DNA of 64,000 bases, taken from the NCBI GenBank assembly GCA_943736015.1, contig OX031061.1:61200192-61264191 (forward strand). The letters are read 5' to 3'. This document shows, in pieces, positions 10,552 through 22,142 of the stretch; positions within the stretch are counted from its first letter, which is position 1, and the number at the start of each line of letters is the position of its first letter. A model generated the notes under the pieces. That model was not told the origin of the DNA. It made no database searches and was given only the letters and a program-made list of their open reading frames with translations. This stretch comes from Tridacna crocea. Taxonomy: Eukaryota > Mollusca > Bivalvia > Cardiida > Cardiidae. The translations under genes were made by a program, and so were the position numbers.

Positions 10552-12100
10552 TAGCTCCACTGGATGATGGCCAGCGGGCTTATGTCATGGCCCGGTGTCC
10601 GTCCTGCGTCTGTCTGTGAGTGCGTTAACTTTTATTTCAGACATCTTCTCTGACACTGCCCATCAAATTTTGATGAAACTTTACAGAAATGACCCTGCCT
10701 TGGTCTTCTTCAGAATTACTAGAAAGAATTTGATTCCTTCAAAAACTCTGGTTGCCATGGCAACAAAACTGAACAATATTGAAAACCTTTAAAAATCTTC
10801 TTATCCGAAACCATAAGGCCTAGGGCTACCAAACTTGGCATGTTGTTTTATGTAGTGAACCTCTACCATGTTCCTTTAAATAATAGCCCTGGAGTCAAAA
10901 TTGGCCCCGCCTCCGGGGGGGGGGGGGTCACAAGTTTTATATGGGATTATATAGGGAAAACTTTAAAATCCTTCTAATCCCTAGACATAGGGCCTTGGTT
11001 GTTTGGTTGATTGCATTAGGGTTTAACATTACTTCAACAGCTAAGGTCATATCATAGCGGTCGGTGACGCACATGTGTTTCCTGGCTTTCTTACACCAGT
11101 ACTAACACAACTTTCTTTCCAAAGCCAGTGACTACTTCTCTCACATGCTTCAGCAGAGCAGCAGAGGTGAAGGCAAAAATACGCCAGAAAGAAAGTTCAC
11201 CTCAACGGGGTATCGAACTCACAACCACCAGGTCATGAGTCCGACACGCTCACCACTGAGCCACCCAGGCGGGCCATAGGGCCTTGGGATACCAAATTAA
11301 GCATGTATCTTTATCAAGTGGGCGTGTACCAAGGGTGCCTAACTTATAGCCATGGGGTCAAATTTGGCCTGGTTGCCATGGCAACAAAACTGAACAATAT
11401 TGAAAACCTTTGAAAATCTTCTTATCCGAAACCATAAGGCCTAGGGCTACCAAACTTGGCATGTAGTTTAATGTAGTGAACCTCTACCATGTTCCTTCAA
11501 ATAATAGCCCTGGAGTCAAAATTGGCCCCGCCCCCCGGGAGTCACAATTTTTATATGGGCTTATATTGGGAAAACTCTACTTGTACATAATCACAAGCCT
11601 AGGACTACCAAATTTTGCATGTAGCTTTATCTAGTGGGCTTCTACCAGGAGGGCCCTAGTAATAGCCTTGGGGTTAAGTTTGTCCCCACACCAGGGGTCA
11701 CAAGTTTTATCTGGGCTTTTGTGGTGAAAACGTTTTAAATGATCGTTTTACGAACCAAAATAAGGCCTAGGGCTACCAAATTTAGCCCTGTTTCATGGGT
11801 CTCATGTTTTACATGGCATTCATTTTAGGAAACTTTGAAAATGATCTTGTATAACCACACATCCTGTATTATTTGGTACGGGGGTTTATCTTATAGACCT
11901 CCACCAGGATTCAAGTAATTATAGCTTTGTGGTCAAAAGTGGCTTTGCCCAGGGGTAAAAGCCTTCTCGTAGAACTTTATAGAAAAAAATGTATGCCTTC
12001 AAGTTTAAAACCAATTGGCCAGAGATGTAATGTTTGGCGTGTGTTGTTTTCACTTATTAGCTAGTGGAGTTATACAGGGCCATCATGGCCTTCTTGTTTC
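10552..12100. mobile_element. Older relative of the ~165-bp array elements
   Basis: Begins TTAGCTCCACTGGATGATGG and shares GGTTGCCATGGCAAC, TTAAAAATCTTCTTATCCGA and GGGGTCACAAGTTTTA with the younger arrays. Monomers carry ACCATAAGGCCTAGGGCTAC. It ends in GGGCCATCATGGCC plus TTCTTGTTTC. A SINE interrupts it at 10999-11274. Much more diverged between monomers than blocks 1-4, so older. Confidence 0.6.
10999..11274 (-). mobile_element. tRNA-derived SINE with perfect 13-bp target duplication
   Basis: On the minus strand the head has an A box (TGGCTCAGTGGTGAGC) and a B box (GTTGTGAGTTCGATACCCC), followed by a body with CTTTGGAAAGAAAG and a tail reaching GTTAAACCCTAATGC. CATAGGGCCTTGG flanks it on both sides (10986-10998 and 11275-11287), so the ends are exact and the insertion is fairly young. 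Transcribed by RNA polymerase III and moved by a partner LINE in general; no partner is present here. Confidence 0.85.
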
Positions 12101-12331
12101 AAGTTAGATCCCCTATTGCATCAGTGGGCTAGAGTAACAGATAGATGAAAAAATATGGCCCTTTTTTGACCTGGGCCTTAGCCTATTGTATGTCTACTGT
12201 TGGCCGGATTTGTAATGTTTGGCTTGTAGCGTTTTCACATATTAGCCAGTAGAGCGATACAGGACCATCATGGCCCTCTTGTTTCAAGTCATAACCCCTA
12301 TTGCATCAGTGAAATAGAGTAACAGAGTAGG
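12018..12331. repeat. Imperfect tandem duplication, unit ~185 bp
   Basis: 12018-12146 and 12203-12331 share GTAATGTTTGGC, GGACCATCATGGCC-type sequence, CCCCTATTGCATCAGTG and TAGAGTAACAGA in the same order. Confidence 0.65.
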
Positions 12332-13120
12332 AGAGTAAGAATAACAAAGGAAATAAAGCAGCTTAAGTAATGAAAATATCCAAATATCAGTGTTGGCATA
12401 CTTATGGTTACAGTTGTGAATATATAATGAAATAACGAAATCAAACGTTAGTGTGCAACAATAAATTGTACTGTTGCACTCATAAATGGATCATTTTTGC
12501 GGTACTAAGTGCTATAACTCAATAACTTTTCTTAATTTTTGTCCTGTATGTCTGTTCTAGTAGCTATAGTCAAAATTGTGAATAAATCTAGCCAGAAATA
12601 TAAACATATTCAATGTGAAGACTGAAAATTCAGAGATTGGATTCAATTAATTCTGCTAGGAACATTTATCAGGTGTTTTACGGTATGTGAAATTAGTCAG
12701 ACTTGATTTAATACATGTATAAGTCTTAAATAAATGTGGATTTTTATGAGCACTTTAAATTAAAAAGATTTGTGAAAAAGATTGCACTGTTTCATTGTTT
12801 GCTTCATTTTTGTGAACATAGGAAAAGTTTAATTTACGTTATAGGCACATTTTGGGTGGGCGCGTTTATTAGCATATAAAAAAAATCTGCACCACTTTCA
12901 GATCTGGCATCCATGCTTAAAGTGACTCTAATAGGCTATCCTAACTCACTGTACCATTTGAATTTTTCTACCAGATGGATTGAAAAAAAAAATTAAAAAT
13001 AGAGCCCTTTTTGGATCTGGGCCTTAGCCTAGTGAGCGAATAAGCCAGAATTCACAGCTCCAACGGCCCCCTATTTTTGTCTTTTATTTGTGTATCGAAT
13101 ATGATGAAATTAGTGTTGAA

Positions 13121-13309
13121 TTAACTCTTTACCATACAATTCCGACTCTTAACGATCCTGAAATGCTGGGAATCAGCATTTTCTCCTTTTCCCACAATAT
13201 TTTCTACCCCATCAAAGTAGAAATCATCATATTGCCAAGATTTAATTTGTTGTCTGCAGATGCTTGGAATCTGGTCCAGTCCAAAATTTTGTCGTTTGTT
13301 AGGGAGTAA
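13121..13309. mobile_element. TTAA palindromic MITE, subfamily A, internally shortened
   Basis: TTAACTCTTTACCATACAA at the left; the arm beyond the hairpin keeps TTTAATTTGTTGTCTGCAGA and CCAGTCCAAAATTTTGTCG; the right TTAA has become GTAA. One half of the central hairpin stem is reduced. Confidence 0.7.
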
Positions 13310-13512
13310 ACTTGTACATGTCATAACCTTTCTGATGGTATACAGAAACTTACGGTTTGGATGGCTAGGGGAGATACAACGGGTGCTAGTACATTTTGAT
13401 GCAGACGAACGAGAGGGAACGAAATTGCAACAGCCAAACCGAGATGTAGCGAAATTGCACCCAACATAATTATTTTCGATATTAGTGAAAAAATGTTTAG
13501 GGTTGGCAGCAT

Positions 13513-15262
13513 TTTTAGCTCACCTGAGCACAGAAGTGGTCATGGTGAGCTTTTGTGATCGCCCAATGTCCGTCGTCCATCGTCCACAATTTCTATAAAC
13601 ATCATCTCCTCTCTAACCACTTGGCCAATCTTGATGAAACTTGGCAGGAATGTTCCTTGAGTAAAGCTCTACCAAAATTGTTCAAGAGATTGAAATCCAG
13701 CCATAACTCTGGTTGCCATTTGCCATGGTAACCAAAAGGAAAAAAATAGCAAAATCTTTTAAAATCTTCTTCTCTGAAACTAGAAGGGTCAGAGCTTTGA
13801 TATTTGGTATGTAGCATCTCCTGGTGGAGCTCTACCAAGTTGTTCAAATTATGCCCCTAGGGGCAAAACTGGCCCCTCCCCGGGGAATAACGAGTTTGAG
13901 CATAGGAACAAAGAAGGAAAACTTTACAAATCTTCTCCTCTGAAACTTGAAGGCGTAGAGCTTTGATATTTGGTATGTAGCATCTTCTAGAGGAGATTGT
14001 TCATATGATGCCCCTGGGGTCAAAACTGGCCCCGCCCCGGGGGTCACAAGTTTGAAACATAGGAACAAAGAAGGAAAACTTTAAAAATCTTCTTCTCTGA
14101 AACTAGAAGGGTCAGAGCTTTGATATTTGGTATGTAGCATCTCCTAGTGGACTTCTACCAAGTTTGTCCATATGATGCCCCTGGGGTCAAAACTTGCCCC
14201 GCCCAGGGGGTCACAAGTTTGAAACATAGGAACAAAGAAGAAAAACTTTAAAAATTTTCTTCTCTGAAACTAAAAGGGGCAGAGCTTTGATATTTGGTAT
14301 GTAGCATCTCCTAGTAGACTTCTACCAAGATTGTTCATATGATGCTCCTGGGGTCAATACTGGGCCCGCCCCGGGGGTCACAAGTTTGAAACATAGGAAC
14401 AAAGAAGGAAAACTTTAAAAATCTTCTTCTCTGAAACTAGAAGGGTCAGAGCTTTGATATTTGGTATGTAGAATCTCCTAGTGGACTTCTACCAAGTTTG
14501 TCCATATGATGCCCCTGGGGTCAAAACTTGCCCCGCCCAGGGGGTCACAAGTTTGAAACATAGGAACAAAGAAGAAAAACTTTAAAAATTTTCTTCTCTG
14601 AAACTAAAAGGGGCAGAGCTTTGATATTTGGTATGTAGCATCTCCTAGTGGACTTCTACCAAGATTGTTCATATGATGCTCCTGGGGTCAATACTGGGCC
14701 CGCCCCGGGGGTCACAAGTTTGAAACATAGGAACAAAGAAGGAAAACTTTAAAAATCTTCTTCTCTGACACTAAAAGGGTCAAGGCTTTGATATTTGGTA
14801 TGTAGCATATCCTAATGAATCTCTACCAAGAGTGTTCATATGATGCCCCTGGGGTCAAAACTGGCCTCGCTCCGGGGGTCACAAGTTTGAAACATAGGAA
14901 CAAAGAAGGAAAACTTTAAAAATCTTCCTCTCCGAAACAAGAAGGAGTAGAACTTTGATATTTGGTATGAAGCATCTGCTAGTTGACCACTACCAAGTTT
15001 GTTCACATGATGGTCCAGGGATCCAAACTGGCCCAGCCTCGGGGGTCACAAGTTTGAAACATAACAACAAAGAAGGAAAACTTTAAAAATATTTTTCTCT
15101 GAAACTGGAAATCGTAGAGCATTGATATTTCATTATGTAGCATCTTCTAGTGAACCTCTATCAAATACGATACGATGATCTATTCGGAAATGAAGAATTT
15201 TCATTGTAGACCTTTACTGCTTAGTATTTAGGTGAGAGATATAGGACCATCATGGTCCTCTT
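13513..15262. mobile_element. Array element, block 4: ~167-bp tandem repeats with one long terminal arm
   Basis: Starts TTAGCTCACCTGAGCAC with the ~210-bp terminal arm and continues with about nine monomers carrying TTGATATTTGGTATGTAGCA and GGGGTCACAAGTTTGAAACA. A two-monomer block is duplicated almost exactly (motif GAAACTAGAAGGGTCAG at 14099 and 14433, 334 bp apart). The right end is GGACCATCATGGTCCTCTTG without the inverted arm. Confidence 0.7.
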
Positions 15263-16648
15263 GTTTCTAAATAGGGTCGGGAAACCCTAGACACGACTAT
15301 TTTTTTCGATCCTGAGGAAAACAGCTGTCGGACACAGTTAAAGGCACGTAAACCCTACAGGTAGGCTATGATACACTTTGCGTAGCAAAATTTTCTTTTA
15401 AAACGGTGAAATATAGATTGCTACATAAGATCTGGGGTTACCTTAAAAAGCTATGAAATACATATTTTGATAACACATTATAATAATATGACACAGTAAA
15501 CAGTTAATGCAGTTTCATTCCAGTACCTGCAGTCTTGGAATGGTAAAATATAAAATCACCCTTGGTCGAAACGACCAAAACGAGTCGAAATGACCGGGTG
15601 TCGAAATGATCGCCATTCCACCCCGAGGTACGCCGTGTTTCTCTTACCAAGAAAAGCAATTAAATTGCAATATCAAATATGTCCAAAAAAATTCAGCAGA
15701 TGGTGACCTGGCATACAGGTCGACACTTTAGATACCTCAATATCGACGCCGATTCCATTATTTTCTGCTGTCAAATCTTGTTTGTCACCCTCAAATTTGC
15801 ATATTCATAACTTTGACTAAGTCATCAACATGAATGACGTAGGGCGGTTTACCGGACCCCCATCTTCTTGTTACCCCCTTATACTTTATTTCGCCGTTAT
15901 AAATATATTTTACGAATATAAATGCTCAATTAGTATTGTTTTGAAACATCTATACTATTTGGATACTTCAAATAATTATTAAAACCGTGATTTTTATCCT
16001 TTAATATCTTTTTGCAGGGTAAACTATGGGAATCAAGTATTTTCTTTATTCATATTATTTCGTAAAATATTTTACAGGGCTTTTTATTCAGCAGCGAAAT
16101 TTCGACAATAGGACTAGTAAATACTTTCAATTTAGTGATTTTTTCTAAACAAGGAATTCTCAACAGTAATTAATTATTATGTAATGAAATCATTATCTAA
16201 AATCATTTTCAGCTTGAATTTTTCATGTACAAGTTCTATTTTATTGTGTAAATTGAAAATTTAGATCTATCTAAATACTCGAGTAAATAATTTTCAAACT
16301 TGACTAAGGTTTCGCCCCCGTGACACTTCCCCAACTGACGTTCTCCCCCTAGCCGTTTCGAACCCATTTTTTCGTCCCAAGTCATTTCGCTCCCTAACCC
16401 TAGTCGTTTTGCCCCCAAACAATTTGCCCTCTCCTTTATGTCCCCAATCTGTTTCCCTATGGCAGTTTCTATGTAAGTTATACAAAAAGTTATGAACGCA
16501 GTTATTCTATTGGATTTGTCGTTCATAGGTTAGAATATTGTATACATGTGGAAATAGAAGAAATGTTGTTTCGTCTATCATAATTTTCTTCTGTTTCCAC
16601 AACTATTTTAAAAGCCTTCTTCCAGTGGATCGCTCAAAGACCTACTAT
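15263..16648. other. Non-coding stretch with degenerate GTCGAAATGACC-type repeats
   Basis: 15560-15620 and 16300-16430 contain several short degenerate repeats around GTCGAAATGACC and GTCATTTCGCCCCC. Open frames here (16236-16526, minus) overlap them and look accidental. Nothing else recognised. Confidence 0.4.
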
Positions 16649-16975
16649 ACTTGAACCCTTTACCACACAATCGTGACTTTGGCAATGTCAAAGGGTATCA
16701 GGAGAAGTCGTACCCTAGAGAACTTGTATCCTGGAGAACTCGTATCCCCATCTCAAGGACCCGTACGAGTTCTCAAGAGACGTTGTACCCTGGATACCAG
16801 TTTTCTGGAGAACTCGTACCCGCACTAATACATATAATCTGGAGTTAAATTTCTTCACAAGTTAACTCTCAACAACACAATCCCGAGTCCAAACGACCCT
16901 AGCTGAAGGAGAAGAATTCTGAGGACCTTGCCGGGAAAGGAGAAAATTCTGGTAACCAGAGTTGTCGTTCGTTAC
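16649..16975. mobile_element. Two broken half-copies of the TTAA MITE around a short-repeat patch
   Basis: AACCCTTTACCACACAATCG at 16656-16675 and TTAACTCTCAACAACACAATCCCGA from 16863 are two left ends. Between them lie several copies of GGAGAACTCGTACCC. No right end is present. Confidence 0.5.
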
Positions 16976-17619
16976 TCTCACATACATCTCTGCGATGGGC
17001 TAAATGACAGGAATCTTGTCAAACCGAGGAAAGGATATTTTGTTCCTGTTTAACTGTTTCATGTGTAAAATTATAAGGTAGACAAAGGAAATATGATTCG
17101 GGATACATTATAGGTGCATTCAAACTGATGAATTTACCTGTATACAGTAGAACTATTTTTTTCGAGCCTCTTTACTGATCAGAATCTTACGCCTAGTTTA
17201 ACAAAAATGGCTGCGCCCATAAATGATAACAAAAGTTTTGACACACCGATAAATCTTAGGTTATAACTTTCACTTATAAGATTAAAAAACAAGTTATGGT
17301 CCTTTAAAAGACATTTAAGCTTTTCAGAAAATCCGTCTCTTTCACATTTCCAAACACTAAGTCTGATTGGCCTTATGCTGTTTCAACAGCACACAAGGTA
17401 ATGGATATTCGTTTTTCTTTCACCGGCATTTGCGTCGCCATTTTGAGTTCTGGTCATGTGACGAAAGTATCGCGTAATGACGGACTACTTTCTGAGCCCA
17501 CTACAGAGGTGAATGTGAATGATCCGGAGTGCAAGAGAGTGTTGTTTCATTTGTCTCACCTTCGAATTTTTTTTGCAGAATTTTTCAAGTAGAAGAGTGT
17601 AGAATTTGTCGTTTGATAG
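16976..17619. other. Non-coding stretch
   Basis: No supported exon or repeat. Short overlapping ORFs at 17401-17592 show no recognisable domain. Confidence 0.4.
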
Positions 17620-17801
17620 TTTACCCTTTACCAAACAATCCCTGGTTTTTACGACCCTGGTACCAGCATTTTCTTCCTTTTCCAACAATGTTTTCTGCCC
17701 TGCTAGAAAGAAATTTCAACAATTGAGTTACGTTTATTTTGTCACTACAAAAACTTTCAATTTGGACCAGTCCAAAATTTTGTCGTTTGGTAAAGTGTTA
17801 A
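17620..17801. mobile_element. TTAA palindromic MITE, subfamily A, shortened
   Basis: Left end TTTACCCTTTACCAAACAATC, right end GTCGTTTGGTAAAGTGTTAA, with CCAGCATTTTCTTCCTTTTCC in the middle. One stem arm is missing. Confidence 0.7.
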
Positions 17802-18870
17802 ATCAGTATACATGTGTCTTCTGCCGTCAAAATTTGCTGGGCAGTGTCAAATAAACACATCTGCACAGATTCGTTGTTGAAAAAAAAAAAAATATTAGGG
17901 CTGTTATTATCTCTGGTTAAGTTTAAAACAGGATTGTAGGTGCTGCTACTTCTGAAAATATCATGACAGAAGACAAAAAGAAAGAAAAAACAATTGCAGA
18001 CGCGGTTATTATTTTGTAAACAGGTGGTAGTCTCCCTTATATTTCGCCACATTTGTAAACAAGGCGGCCGCCCAAATTTAAAATTGGAAGTAACGATTCG
18101 GTTATCAAAGTAAGAGCTCACACAGAATCTAAATGTAATTTTTACAATAAAATTTATCATCAGTTAACTTATGAATGTATACAATAAATAAGCTTTATTA
18201 TGTTACAAATATTTAAACATATGAACAAACGACATGTTTTCGTCCAATTAGGTTTTCGAGGTTATTAATAGATATCGTTGATATTGGCTGAAATGTCAAA
18301 CTCCAATAATTTCTTTTATCATTGACCGTAAGGAACACGGGACAGAAAGAGAAAATATATCTGAATCTTCTAAGCTAACAAATGGAGATGAAAACTACGA
18401 TTTTCCCGATTTTATTAATGTTGATCGCAGTTTAGATTCCCCTTTTTTTCGTGGAAGGGTGTGGGTTGAGTTAGAGGGAGGTCACTCTCTTATTATTTGA
18501 ACACTTAATCCCTGAGACAATAAATTGATTCAATTAAAATAAAGCAACAGCGTCCTGCCTTTGAAAAATACCAGAGGGGAAGCCATCAGAACAGATTTAA
18601 CCCGGTATACCTGTAAATAAACGTGCAGACTGATCTTGAATCTACACAGTCCATTTAGAACATTTTTCAAAAGAAAACTCCTTTGAAATAGCAAAGATTG
18701 GGTTTTTAAATTGGCTTGAAAGTCTCATTTTACTTATTTAGCAAAATAGCAGAATTAGTGTTACAGAGGGTCCGAGTTTTTCGATTCTAGAGCGTATGGT
18801 TATAAATTAACCTTGCACCGGTTCTTAAAGTTTAGGTGTGACTGCTTGTAATAGTTAAAAAATAGACTAT
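17802..18870. other. AT-rich non-coding stretch
   Basis: No exon supported. Around 18600-18790 a worn copy of the GATCAGACTGCAC-type MITE may lie (TTTAACCCGGTATACC, GCAGACTGATCTTGAATCTACAC). Confidence 0.4.
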
Positions 18871-18989
18871 TCACAGGGGGCGGGGAAAGGGGGGGGGGCG
18901 GAGTGTTAACAATAAGGGATAGTACTCTTCATAACTAACGGATACCAGATTGTTCGAGTTTTTTTCCCTTTGACCGAAAAAAATCACAA

Positions 18990-19780
18990 AGGAATCTGAC
19001 TGAACATATCCGGAACAGACCCGAGGCCGATCCACAGCGAAATTTAGGAGCTTTGTCTCGTTTTTAACCCTACTGTCTATGTCATGTCGGGGTTTCCGCC
19101 ATCCGTCAGTCCGTGCGTCCGTCCCTCCGTCTGTCTGTCTGTGCACCGTTAATCTTTTTCCTTGTTTACTCGATAAAGTCTGCATTTCTCAAGCTTTTCA
19201 CCTCAGATTTTCGTGAAACTTACATAGTTTGTTTATCTTATCAATAGCTTGAAACCTATCGATTTTGACAAAATTCCAACGAATAGTATTAGTATGGGAA
19301 AAGTAGCCATTTCAAGTTAGAAATTTTCATTTCTTGTTTATGCCATAAAGTCTACATTTGTGGTCAGATTTCAGCATTTGGGGATCGATTTTCATAAAAC
19401 TTGCACAGTTACTTTGTATCATAAACAGCTTGAACCCTATTGATTTTTGAAAACAAAACAAAAACAAACAAACAACAAAACAAAAACAAACAAACAGTCT
19501 GACAATCAGTGTGGGAAAAGTAGCCATTCAGAGTTTTAAATTTCCTTTCTTGTTTGGGCAATGAATTTCAGTGTTGATCCAATTCTGTTGAAACTTGCAA
19601 AGATTGTTTGGTTCATCAAGGAATTGAACTCTATTAAACGTGAAGAAAATCTAATAAACCATTCAGAAGAAGCAGCCATTTGATGACTTAGTATTGTTTA
19701 CACAACAAAGTCCACATTATTAGTCACGTTTTCTTGAAGTTTGCTGTGACTTTGTAATACAAGGCAACACTTTAAAATTT
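18990..19780. repeat. Repeat element with ~185-bp tandem units
   Basis: A CCGTCCGTC-rich leader (19090-19145) is followed by three to four diverged tandem units that each carry CTTGTTTA, AAAGTC(T/C)ACATTT, GAAACTT(A/G)CA, TTGAACCCTAT and TGGGAAAAGTAGCCAT. The leader produces a 104-codon minus-strand ORF rich in TDG that is a repeat artefact. An AAACAAAACA-rich patch lies at 19448-19496. Confidence 0.55.
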
Positions 19781-19918
19781 GGCTTGGATTTCAAACATTT
19801 AGTTATGAGAAATTGCACCTCATTTTATTCACTGTTTTTTTTTTTTCAATTCACCATACCTACTTATGCTGTCTTAGTTCAGTTGCAAGAACACACTTTT
19901 GTGTGTGTGTGTTTTTTT

Positions 19919-19929
19919 AGAGAGAGAGA

Positions 19930-19987
<58 letters not shown>
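19919..19987. repeat. (AG)n microsatellite
   Basis: About 34 AG dinucleotides with one interruption, preceded by (TG)n and T-rich DNA. Confidence 0.95.
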
Positions 19988-19991
<4 letters not shown>

Positions 19992-20520
19992 CACCGTGTT
20001 TGAATTGCACCATGAGAACATAGAGCACATGAGACGTGAGCACATGAGAGTGTTTTGTATCTTCAATATCGGGTTAGCATAAGGTCCGTTCCTTTGTCCT
20101 GATAGTTTAAACAGTTAATGCCCCCGGGCTACGTTTATCAACATACCAATGCAGGTTTCAAAGGCTGGGCGATTTGATTCTATATATAGATGAGGGGATA
20201 AAATACTTTAACATTTTATTTTTAAAAAGGAATTTATGTGTTTGTTTGGTTTGAGAGGCAGACAAACGTATATAAATTTACCTAAACGGTAATTCCTGTC
20301 AATGAATTGGCTAGAGCAGATAAAGACAGGCTTAAGTGAAGTGAAGGATTTATTATATTTAAAATACTGCTGACATATCAGGAACCTCTGTCTACTTTTC
20401 AAATCGAACGGCCCTTAGGATTGTTTTGTAAATTGTGAATAAAAACGCCGGAATTGAAACATGAGTGCAATCATGGCAATGGTGGCAGAAAGTTGAGCTT
20501 CACAAAATGTGTGTGCTCCT
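19988..20520. other. Non-coding stretch
   Basis: Nothing recognised on either strand. Confidence 0.4.
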
Positions 20521-20524
20521 TTCC

Positions 20525-20810
20525 TCTTTGACAAGTGATCCCCTACTTTCTCTTCTTCCTTCTTCTTCCCTACTTCTTCCCCACTCCCCATTCTTCACCA
20601 CCCTCCTTTTTGCCCAATTCCCCTTCTTCCCCACTCCGCTCCTCCTTTCTCGCCACTCTCCCTTCTTCACCATCTCCCCACTCCCCCTTCTTCCTTTCCC
20701 TCCTTCTTCCCCACTTCCTTCCCTCCTCCTTTCCCACTCCTCCTTCTCCCCACCTTCTCCTCTCCCCCGTATTCTTTTTTTCCCCTGCTTCCCTCTCCCT
20801 CCCTTTAATA
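20525..20810. repeat. Polypyrimidine tract (C/T >90%)
   Basis: About 285 bases almost purely C and T on the + strand, built from variants of CCCTTCTTCCCCACTCC. Overlapping S/P/L/F-rich ORFs are a consequence of the composition. Such mirror-like purine/pyrimidine tracts can form triplex DNA. Confidence 0.85.
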
Positions 20811-20818
20811 AATCTTTG

Positions 20819-21047
20819 TTACATCTTTACCAAACGACAAAATTTTGGACAAGACCATATTGAATGCATTTGCAGATGACAAAATAAACGTGAATCAAAA
20901 GTAGAAATTTGATTTGGAAAGGGTAGAAAACATTGTGGGAAAAGAAGAAAATGCTGGTTACCAGCATTTTCTCCCTTTCCCACAATTTTTTCTACAGCCT
21001 TCTATCTCAGGGTCGTTAAAAGTCGGGATTGTGTGGTAAAGAGTTAA
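20819..21047. mobile_element. TTAA palindromic MITE, subfamily A
   Basis: Left TTACATCTTTACCAAACGAC, right GTGTGGTAAAGAGTTAA, centre AAATGCTGGTTACCAGCATTT intact. Confidence 0.8.
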
Positions 21048-21368
21048 ATAAAAAGTGTCATATCTATTCAAAAAAAGCTTACAATTTTCATACCAAATAC
21101 TCTGATACTATGACATATCTATAACGTTTGGTTTTGATTTATAGTGCAAGTATTTTTCTCCATCAAAAACAAGTTCACTGTTTGCTTGATTTATTTGTTT
21201 TTACAGTTCAGTTCATTCTCGATAATAATAATCATTATAGGGCCTACTTAAGTTTACAGACGTAAGCACAGGTATGACGTCACACAGACGATGCCACATC
21301 TGGTTTAACCCTTGATGTTCCAGAAAACGGGATTGACATTTTTCTGAAAGGAAATGAAGACCCAAATA
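21048..21368. other. AT-rich non-coding stretch
   Basis: Nothing recognised. Confidence 0.4.
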
Positions 21369-21567
21369 TTAACCCATTACCACACAATCCCTACTTTTGA
21401 CGCCCCCCTAGAAAGAAGCCCTTAGAAAACATTTGGGAAAAGGAGAAAATGCTTGTATTCAGACAACGGCGGTTCATCAGCATTTTTTTCTTTTCCTACT
21501 ATGTTTTTTAAAAACCTATATACCCAAAGTCATTAATCCACGAGATTATTTGGTATAAGGGGTTTCA
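21369..21567. mobile_element. TTAA palindromic MITE, subfamily A, damaged right end
   Basis: TTAACCCATTACCACACAATC at the left, GGGAAAAGGAGAAAATGC in the arm, and an interrupted centre. The right end ATTTGGTATAAGG lacks a clear TTAA. Confidence 0.6.
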
Positions 21568-21698
21568 GATACACCAAACCCTAAAGATTTAACGATTGGA
21601 AAATGGTTTGAAGCACAAGATTTGTTATCACAGTGCTTTTTTTTTCCTATGGCCCGACAATTAAGACTTTACACTTAAGTTATTCCTGCTATACCTCA

Positions 21699-21898
21699 TT
21701 AACCCTTTCCCAAACAACACATTTTGGACCCTTCCAAACCGAAAAAGTTTGCAGACGACAATTTTAGATTTGGAGAAAATGCTGAAAGTTCTCAAAATGT
21801 CCTCAATCGTTACGAGCAATTTCTCCTTTTCCCACAGTGTTTTCAAAGACTTTTACTGCAGACACGTAAAAACCAGGGCTTGTTTGGGAAAGGGTTAA
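21699..21898. mobile_element. TTAA palindromic MITE, subfamily B
   Basis: TTAACCCTTTCCCAAACAAC at the left and GTTTGGGAAAGGGTTAA at the right: perfect inverted ends that differ from subfamily A (CCCAAAC in place of CCACACA). The hairpin loop reads TCGTTACGAGCAATTTCTCC instead of the AAAATGCTGG centre. Confidence 0.85.
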
Positions 21899-21902
21899 GT
21901 CC

Positions 21903-22142
21903 TTACCCCTTTACCACACAAACCCGACTTTTGACGCCCCTGCGAAAAAAGCCTTTTGAAAACATTGTGAGAAAAGGAGAAAATGCTGGTAACCAGCATT
22001 TTCTCCTTTTCCCACAATATTTTCTACCCTTCCAAAGGCAAATTTGATTTTTTTTAGTGATATTTAATTTGTTGGCTGCAAAGACTTTCAATTTGGACCA
22101 GTCTAAAATTTTCTAAAATTTTCTAGTGTGGTAAAGAGTTAA
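21903..22142. mobile_element. TTAA palindromic MITE, subfamily A
   Basis: Left CTTTACCACACAAACCCGAC, right GTGTGGTAAAGAGTTAA, centre GCTGGTAACCAGC. It lies 4 bp from the subfamily B copy and its right TTAA is shared with the next element. Confidence 0.8.

Larger units (their letters stand above)
9111..13031. mobile_element. 3.9-kb element with long (~150 bp) terminal inverted repeats and nested insertions
   Basis: The left end (TAAGGCCTGGCCAG, TCAATCCATCTGGTAGAAAA, GGTGCAGATTTTTTT) is repeated inverted at the right end (AAAAAATCTGCACCAC, TTTTCTACCAGATGGATTGA, TCTGGGCCTTA). The left interior has three copies of TTACCCCACCCAC spaced a few hundred bp apart. No transposase reading frame is visible. 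Extra copies of the right-end motif CTGGGCCTTAGCCTA near 12.17 kb suggest an internal duplication or a second nested copy. An older 165-bp-type repeat (10.55-12.10 kb) and a SINE lie inside. Confidence 0.6.

Noticed and set aside
13321-13512. Overlapping ORFs on both strands at the right of a MITE
   Set aside because: No domain, frames overlap antisense, and the sequence carries degenerate GAAATTGCA repeats.
18871-19185. 104-codon minus-strand ORF
   Set aside because: Its N-terminal T-D-G repeats come from a CCGTC/CTGTC simple tract at the start of a repeat element; the remainder has no domain.
20465-20879. 132- and 114-codon S/P/L/F-rich ORFs
   Set aside because: Overlapping frames across a polypyrimidine tract; composition alone explains them.
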